Shown one piece after another: positions 40,976 through 49,383 of a stretch of DNA of 64,000 nt (position 1 is the first letter of the stretch; each line of letters begins with the position of its first letter). The stretch is taken from assembly GCA_038521825.1 (NCBI GenBank), contig JBCBKL010000002.1, forward strand, positions 186,001-250,000, read 5' to 3'. The DNA is from JBCBKL01 sp038521825 (GTDB taxonomy: Bacteria > Pseudomonadota > Alphaproteobacteria > Rhodobacterales > Rhodobacteraceae). The position numbers and the translations under genes are program-made. The notes beneath the pieces are model-generated. The model searched no databases, was not told the origin of the DNA, and saw only the letters and a list, made by a program, of their open reading frames with translations.

Positions 40976-41162
40976 TGCAGGCTGCTGTCTGTTCATCACG
41001 TGCGGCTTTGTGGCCACATGCCGCCGGTCAAGCCGAGGGGGCGTATGATTCTGCTATTCGTTGTCATATGATAGGTCGAGGCCGAACCAATGGCCCCTTT
41101 ACCCCGGAACGGGGCATTGCCTTTGAGGCAGGGCCCCAAGCATTGAAAGACAGGAGAGACGG

Positions 41163-41297
41163 ATGTCGAAGAGCATCAAGCTGCTGGCCACATTCAGCTT
41201 TATGGTTGCCGTCGCCGCATGCGCGCGCGAGCAAGAAGAGGTTGTCGTGGTCGAGCCGATCTCGACCGAGCCCGTGCAAACAGGCAAGTTCAAGTAG
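41163..41297 (+). CDS. 44-residue lipoprotein
   Basis: Tiny gene with a GGAGAG ribosome site at 41152-41157. The protein starts MSKSIKLLATFSFMVAVAAC, a complete lipoprotein signal with lipobox VAAC and lipidated Cys20. A short acidic tail follows, with EQEEVVVVEP and QTGKFK. After processing only about 25 residues remain, all outside the cytoplasm. No family recognised. It lies between the DUF6497-like gene and pccA, on the same strand, and is followed by a GAAA-loop hairpin. Confidence 0.7.
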   Translation: MSKSIKLLATFSFMVAVAACAREQEEVVVVEPISTEPVQTGKFK

Positions 41298-41308
41298 AGC
41301 ATACTGGC

Positions 41309-41328
41309 GGCGGGCGGAAACGCCCGCC
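41309..41328 (+). terminator. GNRA-loop hairpin after the small lipoprotein gene
   Basis: GGCGGGCG (41309-41316) pairs with CGCCCGCC (41321-41328) around a GAAA tetraloop. No T tract follows, so this may be a Rho-dependent stop signal or an RNA-stabilising 3' end rather than a true intrinsic terminator. Confidence 0.5.
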
Positions 41329-41360
41329 ACGCCACTCCGGCGCGGTGACGGAGGTGGTCC

Positions 41361-41717
41361 ATGCTGAAACACCGCGGTTTTCCCGGTCGAATGCCGGGTA
41401 CTGATTTTCAATTCACAATCCGACGACCAAACCCCAAAGGTGTCACGCCTCTCATTCGGCGCGAACGCTATGCTGATCGGCGGCCAGCCGATCGACGTGC
41501 CGATGCGGCATTCATGGCCGCGCTCTGGTCTTACTTTGGCTCCGAAGCGTTCGAACGCGGTAATCTTGATGCTGGCCGCCTTAGCTGGCTTTTCGAACGT
41601 GAAATAAGGCCCGCGACAGATCCCTTTGATCCGGCGGATTACAAGGCATTGCTGATCATTGATGAAGCACTTGCCCGGTCGAGTTTTCCCGAAGCGTTCG
41701 AGGAGGGATCGGCGTGA
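41361..41717 (+). CDS. Hypothetical protein, uncertain
   Basis: 118 codons. The first 40 are arginine-rich and irregular, whereas the later part (FMAALWSYFGSEAFERGNLDAGRLSWLFEREI, DPADYKALLIIDEALARS) reads like a genuine helical protein. No domain recognised and no good ribosome site before ATG 41361; the start may be further in. The competing minus-strand frame over the same bases is longer but has no recognisable content either. Treat as possible. Confidence 0.4.
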   Translation: MLKHRGFPGRMPGTDFQFTIRRPNPKGVTPLIRRERYADRRPADRRADAAFMAALWSYFGSEAFERGNLDAGRLSWLFEREIRPATDPFDPADYKALLIIDEALARSSFPEAFEEGSA

Positions 41718-42081
41718 AGTTGCTGAGACAAGAATACTTTGGGCAATTGTCGGCTCATGTTTTGCGACCCACATTTCTGGGCTATACACCTATAGGTAGT
41801 TTGTGCAACTTTCGATTTGCGGCATCAGTTCCCCTAGACTTTTCTGATGGCGCATACCATTTCCGTACCCCTTCCCCTGACGGGCAGCATCCAATTTCTG
41901 GTTTGCTGTCCGTCTTTTTATGGAGTCTGCGCGATGTCTGGCGATGCGCCGCCTTCGTGGAATCGGGAGCTAAGCGAGAACCCGCGCGGAACTGGCTGAT
42001 TAGGCCGATCTTCTTGCTGCTTCTCTATCCTTCGGCTTGGCTGTTTGGGCGTTTTGACCTTGTTAAAGAAGGAACGAAAAG
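41718..42081. other. 364-bp interval without a convincing gene
   Basis: A plus-strand open frame from GTG 41714 runs through here to 42391, but it has no family features and reads out of frame through the lipoprotein gene at 42082. A palindromic CCTATAGG lies near 41790-41797. The interval probably holds the promoter of the downstream lipoprotein gene. Confidence 0.5.
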
Positions 42082-42276
42082 ATGCGTATCGGTTTGGCAG
42101 TATTGGCTCTTGCAGCGTTGGCGGCATGCGGGGATACGGTGGGGGAACAGGCTCTCGTGGGCGGCGCTGCAGGCGCAGGAACGGCTGTCGTACTTGATGG
42201 CGATCCGCTGGCAGGCGCAGCCGTTGGTGCGGCGGGCAATGTCCTCTATTGCCAACAATATCCGGAGCGTTGCTGA
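42082..42276 (+). CDS. 64-residue glycine-zipper lipoprotein
   Basis: Starts at ATG 42082 after AAGGAAC. Signal MRIGLAVLALAALAAC has a perfect lipobox LAAC with lipidated Cys16. The mature part is rich in small residues with GG/GxxxG spacing (GGAAGAGTAV, AGAAVGAAGN), a glycine-zipper that can insert in or associate with membranes. It ends in CQQYPERC with two cysteines. No precise family known to me. It precedes pccA by about 100 bp, with a strong terminator-like hairpin between them. Confidence 0.8.
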   Translation: MRIGLAVLALAALAACGDTVGEQALVGGAAGAGTAVVLDGDPLAGAAVGAAGNVLYCQQYPERC

Positions 42277-42306
42277 CACGCTTCATCGGGCAATCGCCCT
42301 AAACAC

Positions 42307-42314
42307 TTTGCAAG
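42307..42314 (+). promoter_or_regulatory. One-mismatch PccR box upstream of pccA
   Basis: TTTGCAAG differs from the TTTGCAAA box at the last base only. It abuts the terminator-like stem at 42315 and lies 67 bp before the pccA ATG. As a lone half-site it is weak evidence of PccR binding. Confidence 0.35.
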
Positions 42315-42349
42315 ACGCCGTTGTGCCCGTGCGGGCGCAGCGGCGTTTT
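42315..42349 (+). terminator. Strong terminator-like hairpin in the pccA leader
   Basis: Bases 42315-42328 pair with 42333-42346 over 14 consecutive positions (two G-U pairs) around a GTGC tetraloop, followed by TTTTCGTTTTC. It sits 38 bp after the lipoprotein stop and ends about 31 bp before the pccA start, leaving no space for a normal downstream promoter. It either ends the lipoprotein transcript with partial read-through or acts as an attenuator. Confidence 0.8.
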
Positions 42350-42380
42350 CGTTTTCTGCAAGACAAGAATGAGAAACGAT

Positions 42381-44381
42381 ATGTTCAATAAGATCCTGAT
42401 CGCCAATCGGGGAGAAATCGCGTGCCGGGTCATCAAGACCGCGCGCAAAATGGGGATCGCGACCGTCGCCGTTTATTCGGATGCCGACAAGAACGCGCTG
42501 CATGTAAAGATGGCGGATGAGGCCATCCCTATCGGCCCGCCGCCGGCCAACCAGTCTTACATCGTGATCGACAAGATCATGGATGCGATCGAGGAGAGTG
42601 GCGCCGAGGCGGTCCATCCGGGATACGGGTTCTTGTCCGAGAATCCCAAATTCGCCGAGGCTCTTGAGGCTGCCGGCATCGCATTCATCGGACCACCCAA
42701 AGGCGCGATTGAGGCTATGGGCGACAAGATCACGTCGAAGAAGATCGCACAGGACGCCGAGGTTTCGACCGTCCCTGGCTATATGGGCCTGATCGAAGAT
42801 GAGGATGAGGCCGTCAAGATCTCGGGCCAGATCGGCTATCCGGTGATGATCAAAGCCAGCGCGGGTGGCGGCGGCAAAGGCATGCGTGTTGCATGGAATG
42901 ACGGCGAGGCCCGCGAGGGGTTTCAGTCGTCAAAGAACGAAGCGGCAAGTTCCTTCGGCGACGATCGGATCTTTATCGAGAAATTTGTGACTCAGCCGCG
43001 GCACATCGAGATTCAGGTGCTGGCCGATGCGCATGGCAACTGCATCTATCTAGGCGAGCGGGAATGTTCGATCCAGCGCCGGAACCAAAAGGTCGTCGAA
43101 GAGGCCCCTTCGCCGTTCCTCGATGAGGCGACTCGCAAGGCCATGGGCGAACAGGCCTGCGCTTTGGCATCGGCTGTCGGCTATACCAGTGCTGGAACGG
43201 TCGAATTCATCGTCGACGGTGACAAGAACTTCTATTTTCTCGAAATGAACACCCGTCTGCAGGTTGAACACCCCGTGACGGAACTGATCACCGGCATTGA
43301 CCTTGTCGAACAGATGATCCGCGTGGCCTCAGGTGAGCCGCTTTCGATCACGCAGGATGACATCAAGCTCAATGGCTGGGCGATCGAGAACCGGCTTTAC
43401 GCCGAGGATCCTTATCGCAGTTTCCTGCCCTCGATTGGTCGCCTGACCCGCTATCGCCCTCCCGCCGAGGCCGTTCTCGAAACCCATACCGTCCGGAATG
43501 ACACCGGTGTCTTCGAGGGCGGCGAGATCAGCATGTACTACGACCCGATGATTGCAAAGCTGTGCACGTGGGCGCCGACCCGTGGCGCGGCAATCGACGC
43601 GATGCGCGTGGCGCTGGACAGTTTCGAGGTTGAAGGGATCGGACACAATCTGCCCTTCCTCAGCGCTGTGATGGATCACCCAAAATTCGTGTCGGGCGAT
43701 ATAACCACGGCCTTTATCGCGGAGGAGTACCCGGATGGTTTCGCTGGTGTGACCCTTGCCGACCCGGAGGCGCGCCGCGTCGCCGCGGCTTGTGCCGCCA
43801 TGCACCGTGTGGCCGAGATCAGGCGTACCCGCGTTTCGGGCCGGATGGACAATCACGAACGCAAGGTTGGGCGCGATTGGGTCGTTTCGCTTCAGGGTCA
43901 GCAATTCCCGGTCGAGATCGACGCGGACCACGATGGTTCGACGGTACGGTTCGATGATGGTGCCACGCTGCGCGTTGCGGGCGATTGGACGCCGGGCGAT
44001 ACTCTGGCTGCGATGACGGTGAATGCCGAACCACTTGTGCTTAAGGTCGGTAAGGTAACGGCTGGATTTCGGATCCGAACGCGTGGTGCGGATCTTAAGG
44101 TTCATGTGCGTTCGCCGCGTCAGGCGGAACTTGCGGCGAAGATGCCTGAAAAGCTGCCGCCCGATACGTCAAAGATGCTGCTTTGCCCGATGCCGGGGCT
44201 AATTGTGAAGGTTGACGTCGAAGTGGGTCAAGAGGTGCAGGAAGGTCAGGCGCTTTGCACCGTCGAGGCGATGAAGATGGAAAACATCCTGCGTGCTGAA
44301 CGAAAGGGGACCGTCGCGAAGATCAACGCGGGCGCAGGCGATAGCTTAGCGGTTGATGATGTGATCATGGAGTTCGAATAG
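42381..44381 (+). CDS. pccA: Propionyl-CoA carboxylase alpha (biotin carboxylase + biotin carrier) subunit
   Basis: 666 residues from ATG 42381; the frame extension to 42321 crosses the terminator stem and is rejected. Biotin carboxylase domain 1-450: KILIANRGEIACRVI, HPGYGFLSENPKFAE, ASAGGGGKGMR (ATP grasp loop), FLEMNTRLQVEHPVTE. A linker (BT) domain follows, and the C-terminal biotinyl domain has the biotinylation site EAMKMEN with the lysine acceptor. It works with PccB in propionyl-CoA carboxylation. Confidence 0.97.
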   Translation: MFNKILIANRGEIACRVIKTARKMGIATVAVYSDADKNALHVKMADEAIPIGPPPANQSYIVIDKIMDAIEESGAEAVHPGYGFLSENPKFAEALEAAGIAFIGPPKGAIEAMGDKITSKKIAQDAEVSTVPGYMGLIEDEDEAVKISGQIGYPVMIKASAGGGGKGMRVAWNDGEAREGFQSSKNEAASSFGDDRIFIEKFVTQPRHIEIQVLADAHGNCIYLGERECSIQRRNQKVVEEAPSPFLDEATRKAMGEQACALASAVGYTSAGTVEFIVDGDKNFYFLEMNTRLQVEHPVTELITGIDLVEQMIRVASGEPLSITQDDIKLNGWAIENRLYAEDPYRSFLPSIGRLTRYRPPAEAVLETHTVRNDTGVFEGGEISMYYDPMIAKLCTWAPTRGAAIDAMRVALDSFEVEGIGHNLPFLSAVMDHPKFVSGDITTAFIAEEYPDGFAGVTLADPEARRVAAACAAMHRVAEIRRTRVSGRMDNHERKVGRDWVVSLQGQQFPVEIDADHDGSTVRFDDGATLRVAGDWTPGDTLAAMTVNAEPLVLKVGKVTAGFRIRTRGADLKVHVRSPRQAELAAKMPEKLPPDTSKMLLCPMPGLIVKVDVEVGQEVQEGQALCTVEAMKMENILRAERKGTVAKINAGAGDSLAVDDVIMEFE

Positions 44382-44450
44382 GATCATGTGTTCGGCTGTA
44401 GCACTTGCTTACTCTGACCGCGTCCGCTTTGGGGCGTCGATGGCAATTGC

Positions 44451-44894
44451 TCAGCCGCCCTCTTTTCGTTCCCTGATTTCGCGCTGCCGAAGCGGCATCT
44501 TGTCGATGCTTCGTCCAATCTCACGAACGCTCCACGGGAACGGCTTGCGCAACTTGATGCCGCCATCCTTGCCGATCAGCACCAACATGAAACCGCGTGG
44601 CCGGAGCAGCAACCGCAGCGGGCTCGGTTCGGATGGGTTCGTGTCGGTCAGAACGATGACATCACGCTCGGCCAGTTCCGCCTCCCGATCACGGAGATAC
44701 TCCATCTGCTGCCGAAACTGGGGGTCGTTGGGGCTGTCTGCGAAGACGATGACAGGCCGTTTTATCCAGATGAATTGGCTCAAATCCTCGACGTCTTCGT
44801 CCAGAAAGATCGTCTCGGGCTCTTCCATCGCATCGCTGCCCCACGCCGAAAGTGAGAAAAACGCAATAAAAACAAAGGCTAGTATTCGAGTCAT
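44451..44894 (-). CDS. Exported DUF4174-domain protein
   Basis: 147 residues from ATG 44894, with a GGAGGG site; the longer frame to 45089 is rejected because it lacks a ribosome site and buries the signal peptide. Sec signal MTRILAFVFIAFFSLSAWG. The DUF4174 core is very clear: LSQFIWIKRPVIVFADSPNDPQF, ERDVIVLTDTNP, PRGFMLVLIGKDGGIKLRKPFPW and SIDKMPLRQREIRE. Thioredoxin-like fold is predicted for this family, but there is no CxxC. Function unknown; convergent with pccA. Confidence 0.88.
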   Translation of the reverse strand: MTRILAFVFIAFFSLSAWGSDAMEEPETIFLDEDVEDLSQFIWIKRPVIVFADSPNDPQFRQQMEYLRDREAELAERDVIVLTDTNPSEPSPLRLLLRPRGFMLVLIGKDGGIKLRKPFPWSVREIGRSIDKMPLRQREIRERKEGG

Positions 44895-45059
44895 GATCCC
44901 TCCGACGGGGATGAATGTAAGGTATTCGCAGCCGAATGCGATGCCCGACCTCGCCATTTTTATCATTAATGCGCGAGCAAGGGATCGGGCGCAATGATCG
45001 TTGCATATCCCATCATCGGGCCGGTTGGGGCGGCCCTGTGTCAGGTGGCGAGGTCTGCA

Positions 45060-46004
45060 GTGGACATTGTATTGCATTTGGGTGCGCATCGCACTGGGTC
45101 AACGTCGTTTCAGGCCTATATGCGGGACAACAGCGTGGAACTCGCCCATTGGGGTATCGGTTTCTGGGGGCCGCACCGCATACGCAAGGGGATGTTTGCG
45201 GGTATCATGCCGCGCCCGGGTTTTGGTGCGGCGGCAAGTCAGTTGAATCGCGCAAAGGGCCGGATCAGCCTGCAAGTTGCGCAGGCTGAAGCACGCGGTC
45301 GTCATACACTCATCGTGAGCGAAGAGAATATGATGGGGTCGATCCGGGACAATCTGCGGACGGGAAGCCTTTATCCAGCGGTTGGCGAGCGCATGGCGCG
45401 CTATGCCGCCGCCATGACCGGGCGCGCTTCCAAAATCATGCTCTCGGTGCGCAGCCTCGATCACCACTGGTCGTCCGTCGCATCGTTTGCCGTCGCTCGC
45501 GGACAGCCAATGCCACGATCCGATCACTGGGGCCGGATTGCAACGGCCCGGCGCAGTTGGCGCGATGTGATCGCCGACTTGGCCTGCGCCGTGCCCGATG
45601 CCGAAATTCGGGTGTTCCCGTTTGAATGTTTCGCAGGCCGCCCTTCCGACATGCTGGCGGCTGGCGCAGACTGCTACGCGCCGGCGGCAGCGGGGCAAAG
45701 TTGGCTGAACCGGTCGCCTTCGTTGCCAAAGCTGCGCCATGTTTTGCGTGAACGCGGTGATCGCTTTGGTGACCTCCCTACGGGGGAGGGTCGCTGGTCG
45801 CCGTTTGATGCCAGGCAGACCGCGGCCTTGAGAGAACTTTATGCCGAAGACATGCACTGGCTCTATGCCGGGGCCGATGGATTGGCCACGCTAATCGAGG
45901 ATCCGGCGCGCACCCAAGAAAACAAAATGGGCGTGCCGCAAATGACAGGAAACAGAGGACGACCCAATGCAATCAAAGAAAGAGCAATGGCGCGACCTGG
46001 CTGA
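45060..46004 (+). CDS. Sulfotransferase-like P-loop protein
   Basis: 314 residues from GTG 45060, 6 bp after GAGG, giving an N-terminus DIVLHLGAHRTGSTSFQAYMRDN. That is the 5'-phosphosulfate-binding (PAPS) loop pattern of sulfotransferases (hxGxxRTGST). ATG 44994 is a weaker alternative. Later blocks (HTLIVSEENMMG, KIMLSVRSLDHHWSS, DAEIRVFPFECFAGRP) fit the roseobacter branch of this family. Acceptor unknown. Its last 38 bp overlap the start of scpA in another frame, so it is probably translationally linked to the mutase. Confidence 0.72.
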   Translation: MDIVLHLGAHRTGSTSFQAYMRDNSVELAHWGIGFWGPHRIRKGMFAGIMPRPGFGAAASQLNRAKGRISLQVAQAEARGRHTLIVSEENMMGSIRDNLRTGSLYPAVGERMARYAAAMTGRASKIMLSVRSLDHHWSSVASFAVARGQPMPRSDHWGRIATARRSWRDVIADLACAVPDAEIRVFPFECFAGRPSDMLAAGADCYAPAAAGQSWLNRSPSLPKLRHVLRERGDRFGDLPTGEGRWSPFDARQTAALRELYAEDMHWLYAGADGLATLIEDPARTQENKMGVPQMTGNRGRPNAIKERAMARPG

Positions 46005-48105
46005 AGCGGAACTGCGCGGACGCCCTTTGGATGATCTGACTTGGAAGACGCTCGAAGGGATCGAGGTCAAACCGCTCTATACCGACGAAGACGTCGCGGG
46101 TCTGGATCATCTTGGGACCATTCCGGGTGCGGCGCCCTTTGCGCGTGGCGTCAAGGCCACGATGTATGCCGGGCGGCCATGGACCATCCGGCAATATGCC
46201 GGGTTCTCGACGGCCGAGGAATCGAACGCGTTTTATCGCAAGGCGCTTGATGCCGGGCAGCAGGGCGTATCGGTTGCCTTCGATCTGGCGACCCACCGAG
46301 GTTATGATAGTGATCATGAACGGGTCGTGGGTGACGTCGGCAAGGCGGGCGTCGCCATCGACAGCGTCGAGGACATGAAGATCCTGTTCGACGGCATCCC
46401 GCTCGAAAAAGTCTCCGTTTCGATGACGATGAACGGTGCAGTCATCCCGGTCCTCGCCAACTTCATTGTGGCAGGCGAAGAGCAGGGGGTCGACAAGGCC
46501 CAGCTTTCGGGCACGATCCAGAACGACATCCTCAAGGAGTTCATGGTTCGGAATACATATATCTATCCCCCCGAACCCTCGATGCGGATCATCGCGGACA
46601 TCATCGAATACACCTCGAACGAGATGCCGAAATTCAACTCGATCTCGATCTCGGGCTACCACATGCAGGAGGCCGGCGCGAACCTGGTTCAGGAGCTTGC
46701 CTTCACCCTCGCCGACGGGCGCGAATATGTGCGGGCGGCGATTGAGCGGGGCATGGACGTGGACAAGTTTGCCGGGCGCCTAAGCTTTTTCTTCGCGATC
46801 GGCATGAATTTCTTCATGGAGGCGGCCAAGCTGAGGGCGGCCAGGCTGCTGTGGCACAGGATCATGTCGGAGTTCGAGCCGAAGAACCCGAAATCCATGA
46901 TGCTGCGGACCCATTGCCAGACCAGCGGGGTTAGCCTGCAGGAGCAAGATCCCTACAACAACGTGGTCCGCACTGCATATGAGGCGATGGCAGCGGTCTT
47001 GGGTGGCACCCAGTCGTTGCACACCAATGCGCTTGACGAAGCGATTGCCCTTCCGACCGAGTTCAGTGCGCGCATCGCCCGCAACACCCAGCTCATTCTT
47101 CAGGAAGAGACCGGCGTTACCAACGTCGTCGATCCGTTGGCGGGGTCTTATTACGTTGAAAAGCTGACCCACGATCTGGCCGAGGCCGCATGGGCGCTGA
47201 TTGAAGAGGTCGAAGAGATGGGCGGCATGACCAAGGCGGTTGCGTCCGGCATGCCGAAATTGCGCATCGAAGAGGCGGCAGCCCGGCGTCAGGCCATGAT
47301 CGACCGAGGCGAAGAGGTGATCGTCGGCGTCAATAAGTACCGGCTCGAAAAAGAGGATGAGATCGACATCCTCGACATCGACAACGCCGCCGTGCGCGAT
47401 GCCCAGATTGCGCGGTTGGAGGGCATGCGCGCAACCAGGGACGACGCGCAGTGCGACGCTGCGCTGAACGAACTGACCAGGCGGGCGAACGAAGGCGGCA
47501 ATCTGCTTGAGGTTGCGGTTGAGGCCGCGCGCCACCGGGCATCTGTAGGAGAGATCAGCATGGCTATGGAAAAAGCCTTTGGGCGGCACCGGGCCGAGGT
47601 CAAAACCCTCGCCGGGGTCTATGGCGCGGCCTATGAGGGCGACAAGGACTTTGCCGCCATTCAGCAGGCCGTAACCCAGTTTGCCGAGGCTGAGGGGCGT
47701 CGCCCACGGATGTTGGTGGTCAAGATGGGTCAGGACGGACATGACCGCGGCGCGAAGGTGATCGCGACGGCTTTTGCGGATATCGGCTTTGACGTCGATG
47801 TGGGCCCACTGTTCCAGACCCCCGCTGAGGCAGCGCAGGACGCGGTGGACAACGACGTTCATGTTATCGGCATCTCGTCGCAGGCTGCGGGCCACAAGAC
47901 GCTTGCGCCGCAACTGGTTGAGGCGCTCAAGGCGGCAGGTGCCGAGGATATTATCGTCATCTGCGGTGGCGTGATTCCGCAGCAGGATTACGACTTCCTC
48001 TACAACGCGGGCGTCAAGGCGATCTTTGGGCCCGGCACGAACATCCCGCAGGCGGCCAAGGACATCCTGACACTTATCCGCGAGGCGCGGTCCGAGGCGG
48101 TATGA
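45967..48105 (+). CDS. scpA: Methylmalonyl-CoA mutase (adenosylcobalamin-dependent)
   Basis: 712 residues, the single-polypeptide form with catalytic (alpha) and B12 domains. Substrate-domain features: RPWTIRQYAGFSTAEESNAFY, FDLATHRGYDSDH, MTMNGAVIPVLANFI, ISISGYHMQEAGA. The cobalamin domain (about 575-712) has the base-off motif GQDGHDRGAKVIA with the coordinating histidine, then GISSQAAGHKTL and ICGGVIPQQD. It converts methylmalonyl-CoA to succinyl-CoA, following PccAB. Epimerase is not in the window. Overlaps the next gene by 4 bp. Confidence 0.97.
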   Translation: MQSKKEQWRDLAEAELRGRPLDDLTWKTLEGIEVKPLYTDEDVAGLDHLGTIPGAAPFARGVKATMYAGRPWTIRQYAGFSTAEESNAFYRKALDAGQQGVSVAFDLATHRGYDSDHERVVGDVGKAGVAIDSVEDMKILFDGIPLEKVSVSMTMNGAVIPVLANFIVAGEEQGVDKAQLSGTIQNDILKEFMVRNTYIYPPEPSMRIIADIIEYTSNEMPKFNSISISGYHMQEAGANLVQELAFTLADGREYVRAAIERGMDVDKFAGRLSFFFAIGMNFFMEAAKLRAARLLWHRIMSEFEPKNPKSMMLRTHCQTSGVSLQEQDPYNNVVRTAYEAMAAVLGGTQSLHTNALDEAIALPTEFSARIARNTQLILQEETGVTNVVDPLAGSYYVEKLTHDLAEAAWALIEEVEEMGGMTKAVASGMPKLRIEEAAARRQAMIDRGEEVIVGVNKYRLEKEDEIDILDIDNAAVRDAQIARLEGMRATRDDAQCDAALNELTRRANEGGNLLEVAVEAARHRASVGEISMAMEKAFGRHRAEVKTLAGVYGAAYEGDKDFAAIQQAVTQFAEAEGRRPRMLVVKMGQDGHDRGAKVIATAFADIGFDVDVGPLFQTPAEAAQDAVDNDVHVIGISSQAAGHKTLAPQLVEALKAAGAEDIIVICGGVIPQQDYDFLYNAGVKAIFGPGTNIPQAAKDILTLIREARSEAV

Positions 48106-48590
48106 ACCCAAAGCGGGCGCTGATCCTTCTGGGGATGGTGGCCGGTCTTGTCTGGGCGATTGGGCTGCTCATTATCGGTATGGCCATCCCGCTGCCGATC
48201 GCAATGATCCAACCCGCCCTGCTTGGCGCGGCGTTCCCGCCCGGTCTGTTCCTGCTTCTGGTCATCGGGCGGCTGGCGCAACGACGGTTTCTTGATGATG
48301 AGATAATCGACGGGGCGCGCTTTGCCGATGGATCCCGCGCCAAGATCGATCAGCGGGTGCTGACGAACACGGTCGAGCAAATTGTACTGGCGCTTTGCAT
48401 CTGGCCGTTTGCGGGTTTCATCCTTGGGGCCGGGGTCCCGCTTGTGCTGGGTCTGGCCTTCTTCATCGCCCGGCTTGCCTTCTGGCTTGGCTATCACCTG
48501 TCGCCTCCGCTGCGGGCCTTCGGCTTTGCCGCCACTTTCTACCCGACTGTGGTCACCGCGCTCTGGACATTTGGCACGTTCGCAGTCTGA
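48102..48590 (+). CDS. MAPEG-like small membrane protein after scpA
   Basis: 162 residues with four hydrophobic segments (about 7-27, 32-56, 97-130, 140-160). The central NTVEQIVLALCIWPFAGFILG and ARLAFWLGYHLSPPLRAFGFAATFYPT resemble the MAPEG fold (NTxEQ motif). MAPEG proteins are often glutathione-dependent, but many bacterial ones are uncharacterised. The 4-bp ATGA overlap shows co-translation with the mutase. Role in propionate metabolism unknown. Confidence 0.75.
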   Translation: MNPKRALILLGMVAGLVWAIGLLIIGMAIPLPIAMIQPALLGAAFPPGLFLLLVIGRLAQRRFLDDEIIDGARFADGSRAKIDQRVLTNTVEQIVLALCIWPFAGFILGAGVPLVLGLAFFIARLAFWLGYHLSPPLRAFGFAATFYPTVVTALWTFGTFAV

Positions 48591-48657
48591 TCTGTTCACA
48601 TGATGACGGGGCTGGTGCAACGGCCTCGCTATCCCCATCCGGGTTCGGAGAAACATC

Positions 48658-49281
48658 ATGACTGCTGCGCGAATGGAGCTTGACCATATCGCGGTCGCTG
48701 GTGAAAGCCTCGCGGCAGCGACCACCTATGTCGAAGAGGCGCTCGGTGTGACCATGGCTCAAGGCGGGCAGCACGATGTGTTTCATACCCACAACCGGCT
48801 TCTTGGGCTGGAAAGCGGCCTTTATCTGGAGGCCATAGCCGTAAATCCCGAAGCTCCGACGCCTGATCGCCCGCGCTGGTTCGATCTTGACCGTTTCTCG
48901 GGCACCCCGCGCCTGACAAACTGGATCTGCAGGACGGACAATATCGAAGGGCTCTTGCGGGAGGTGGATGTTGATGCCGGAGCAGCCGTTGCCTTGCGGC
49001 GCGGCGATTTGCGGTGGCGGATGGCTGTCCCGCAGAGCGGTCGATTGCCCTTTGACAACCTGTTTCCTGCTTTGATTCAGTGGGATACGGCCAGGCATCC
49101 GGCCGGCATGCTCGAAACATCGAAAATTCGCTTGCGGCGTCTGACAATCCAGCATCCACAGGCAGATGTTTTGGCGGCGCTGCTTGAGCCGCATTTCGAC
49201 GATGACCAAGTGGCCTTTGAAATGGGCGCGCCTGCTCTCAGTGCTGCATTCACAACACCACAGGGCGAACGTTTGCTCTAG
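48658..49281 (+). CDS. VOC/glyoxalase-like domain protein
   Basis: 207 residues. N-terminal RMELDHIAVAGESLAAATTYVEEALGV is a classic VOC/Glyoxalase_3 opening, followed by GGQHDVFHTHNRLLGLESGLYLEAIAVNP with a metal-ligand pattern of His and Glu (ELDH, GLYLE). A second half-domain is less regular. Probable small metal-dependent isomerase or lyase-like protein, function unknown. The neighbouring mutase pathway needs a methylmalonyl-CoA epimerase (also VOC), but this protein's DUF-like pattern and length (epimerases are about 134-150 residues) make that unlikely. Confidence 0.78.
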   Translation: MTAARMELDHIAVAGESLAAATTYVEEALGVTMAQGGQHDVFHTHNRLLGLESGLYLEAIAVNPEAPTPDRPRWFDLDRFSGTPRLTNWICRTDNIEGLLREVDVDAGAAVALRRGDLRWRMAVPQSGRLPFDNLFPALIQWDTARHPAGMLETSKIRLRRLTIQHPQADVLAALLEPHFDDDQVAFEMGAPALSAAFTTPQGERLL

Positions 49282-49383
49282 GCGGGTTGGAATTGCCGCG
49301 GATTTGAGCGTGCATCCCCCATGGAACGGAATGTCACACAACCATGACCTGACACTTTGTGTCTGACAAGCTAGACTGACAAC

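Noticed and set aside
41714..42391. 225-codon plus-strand frame upstream of pccA
   Set aside because: Overlaps the lipoprotein gene at 42082 in a different frame and passes through the terminator stem; no conserved content.
44895..45089. 65-residue N-terminal extension of the DUF4174 protein
   Set aside because: It would bury a clear signal peptide that starts at ATG 44894, which has a GGAGGG site.
46780..48111. 443-codon minus-strand frame opposite scpA
   Set aside because: Antisense shadow with no recognisable domain; the plus-strand mutase is unambiguous.
48658..49281. VOC protein as methylmalonyl-CoA epimerase
   Set aside because: At 207 residues it is too long for the 134-150-residue epimerases and looks more like Glyoxalase_3; proximity to the mutase alone is not enough.
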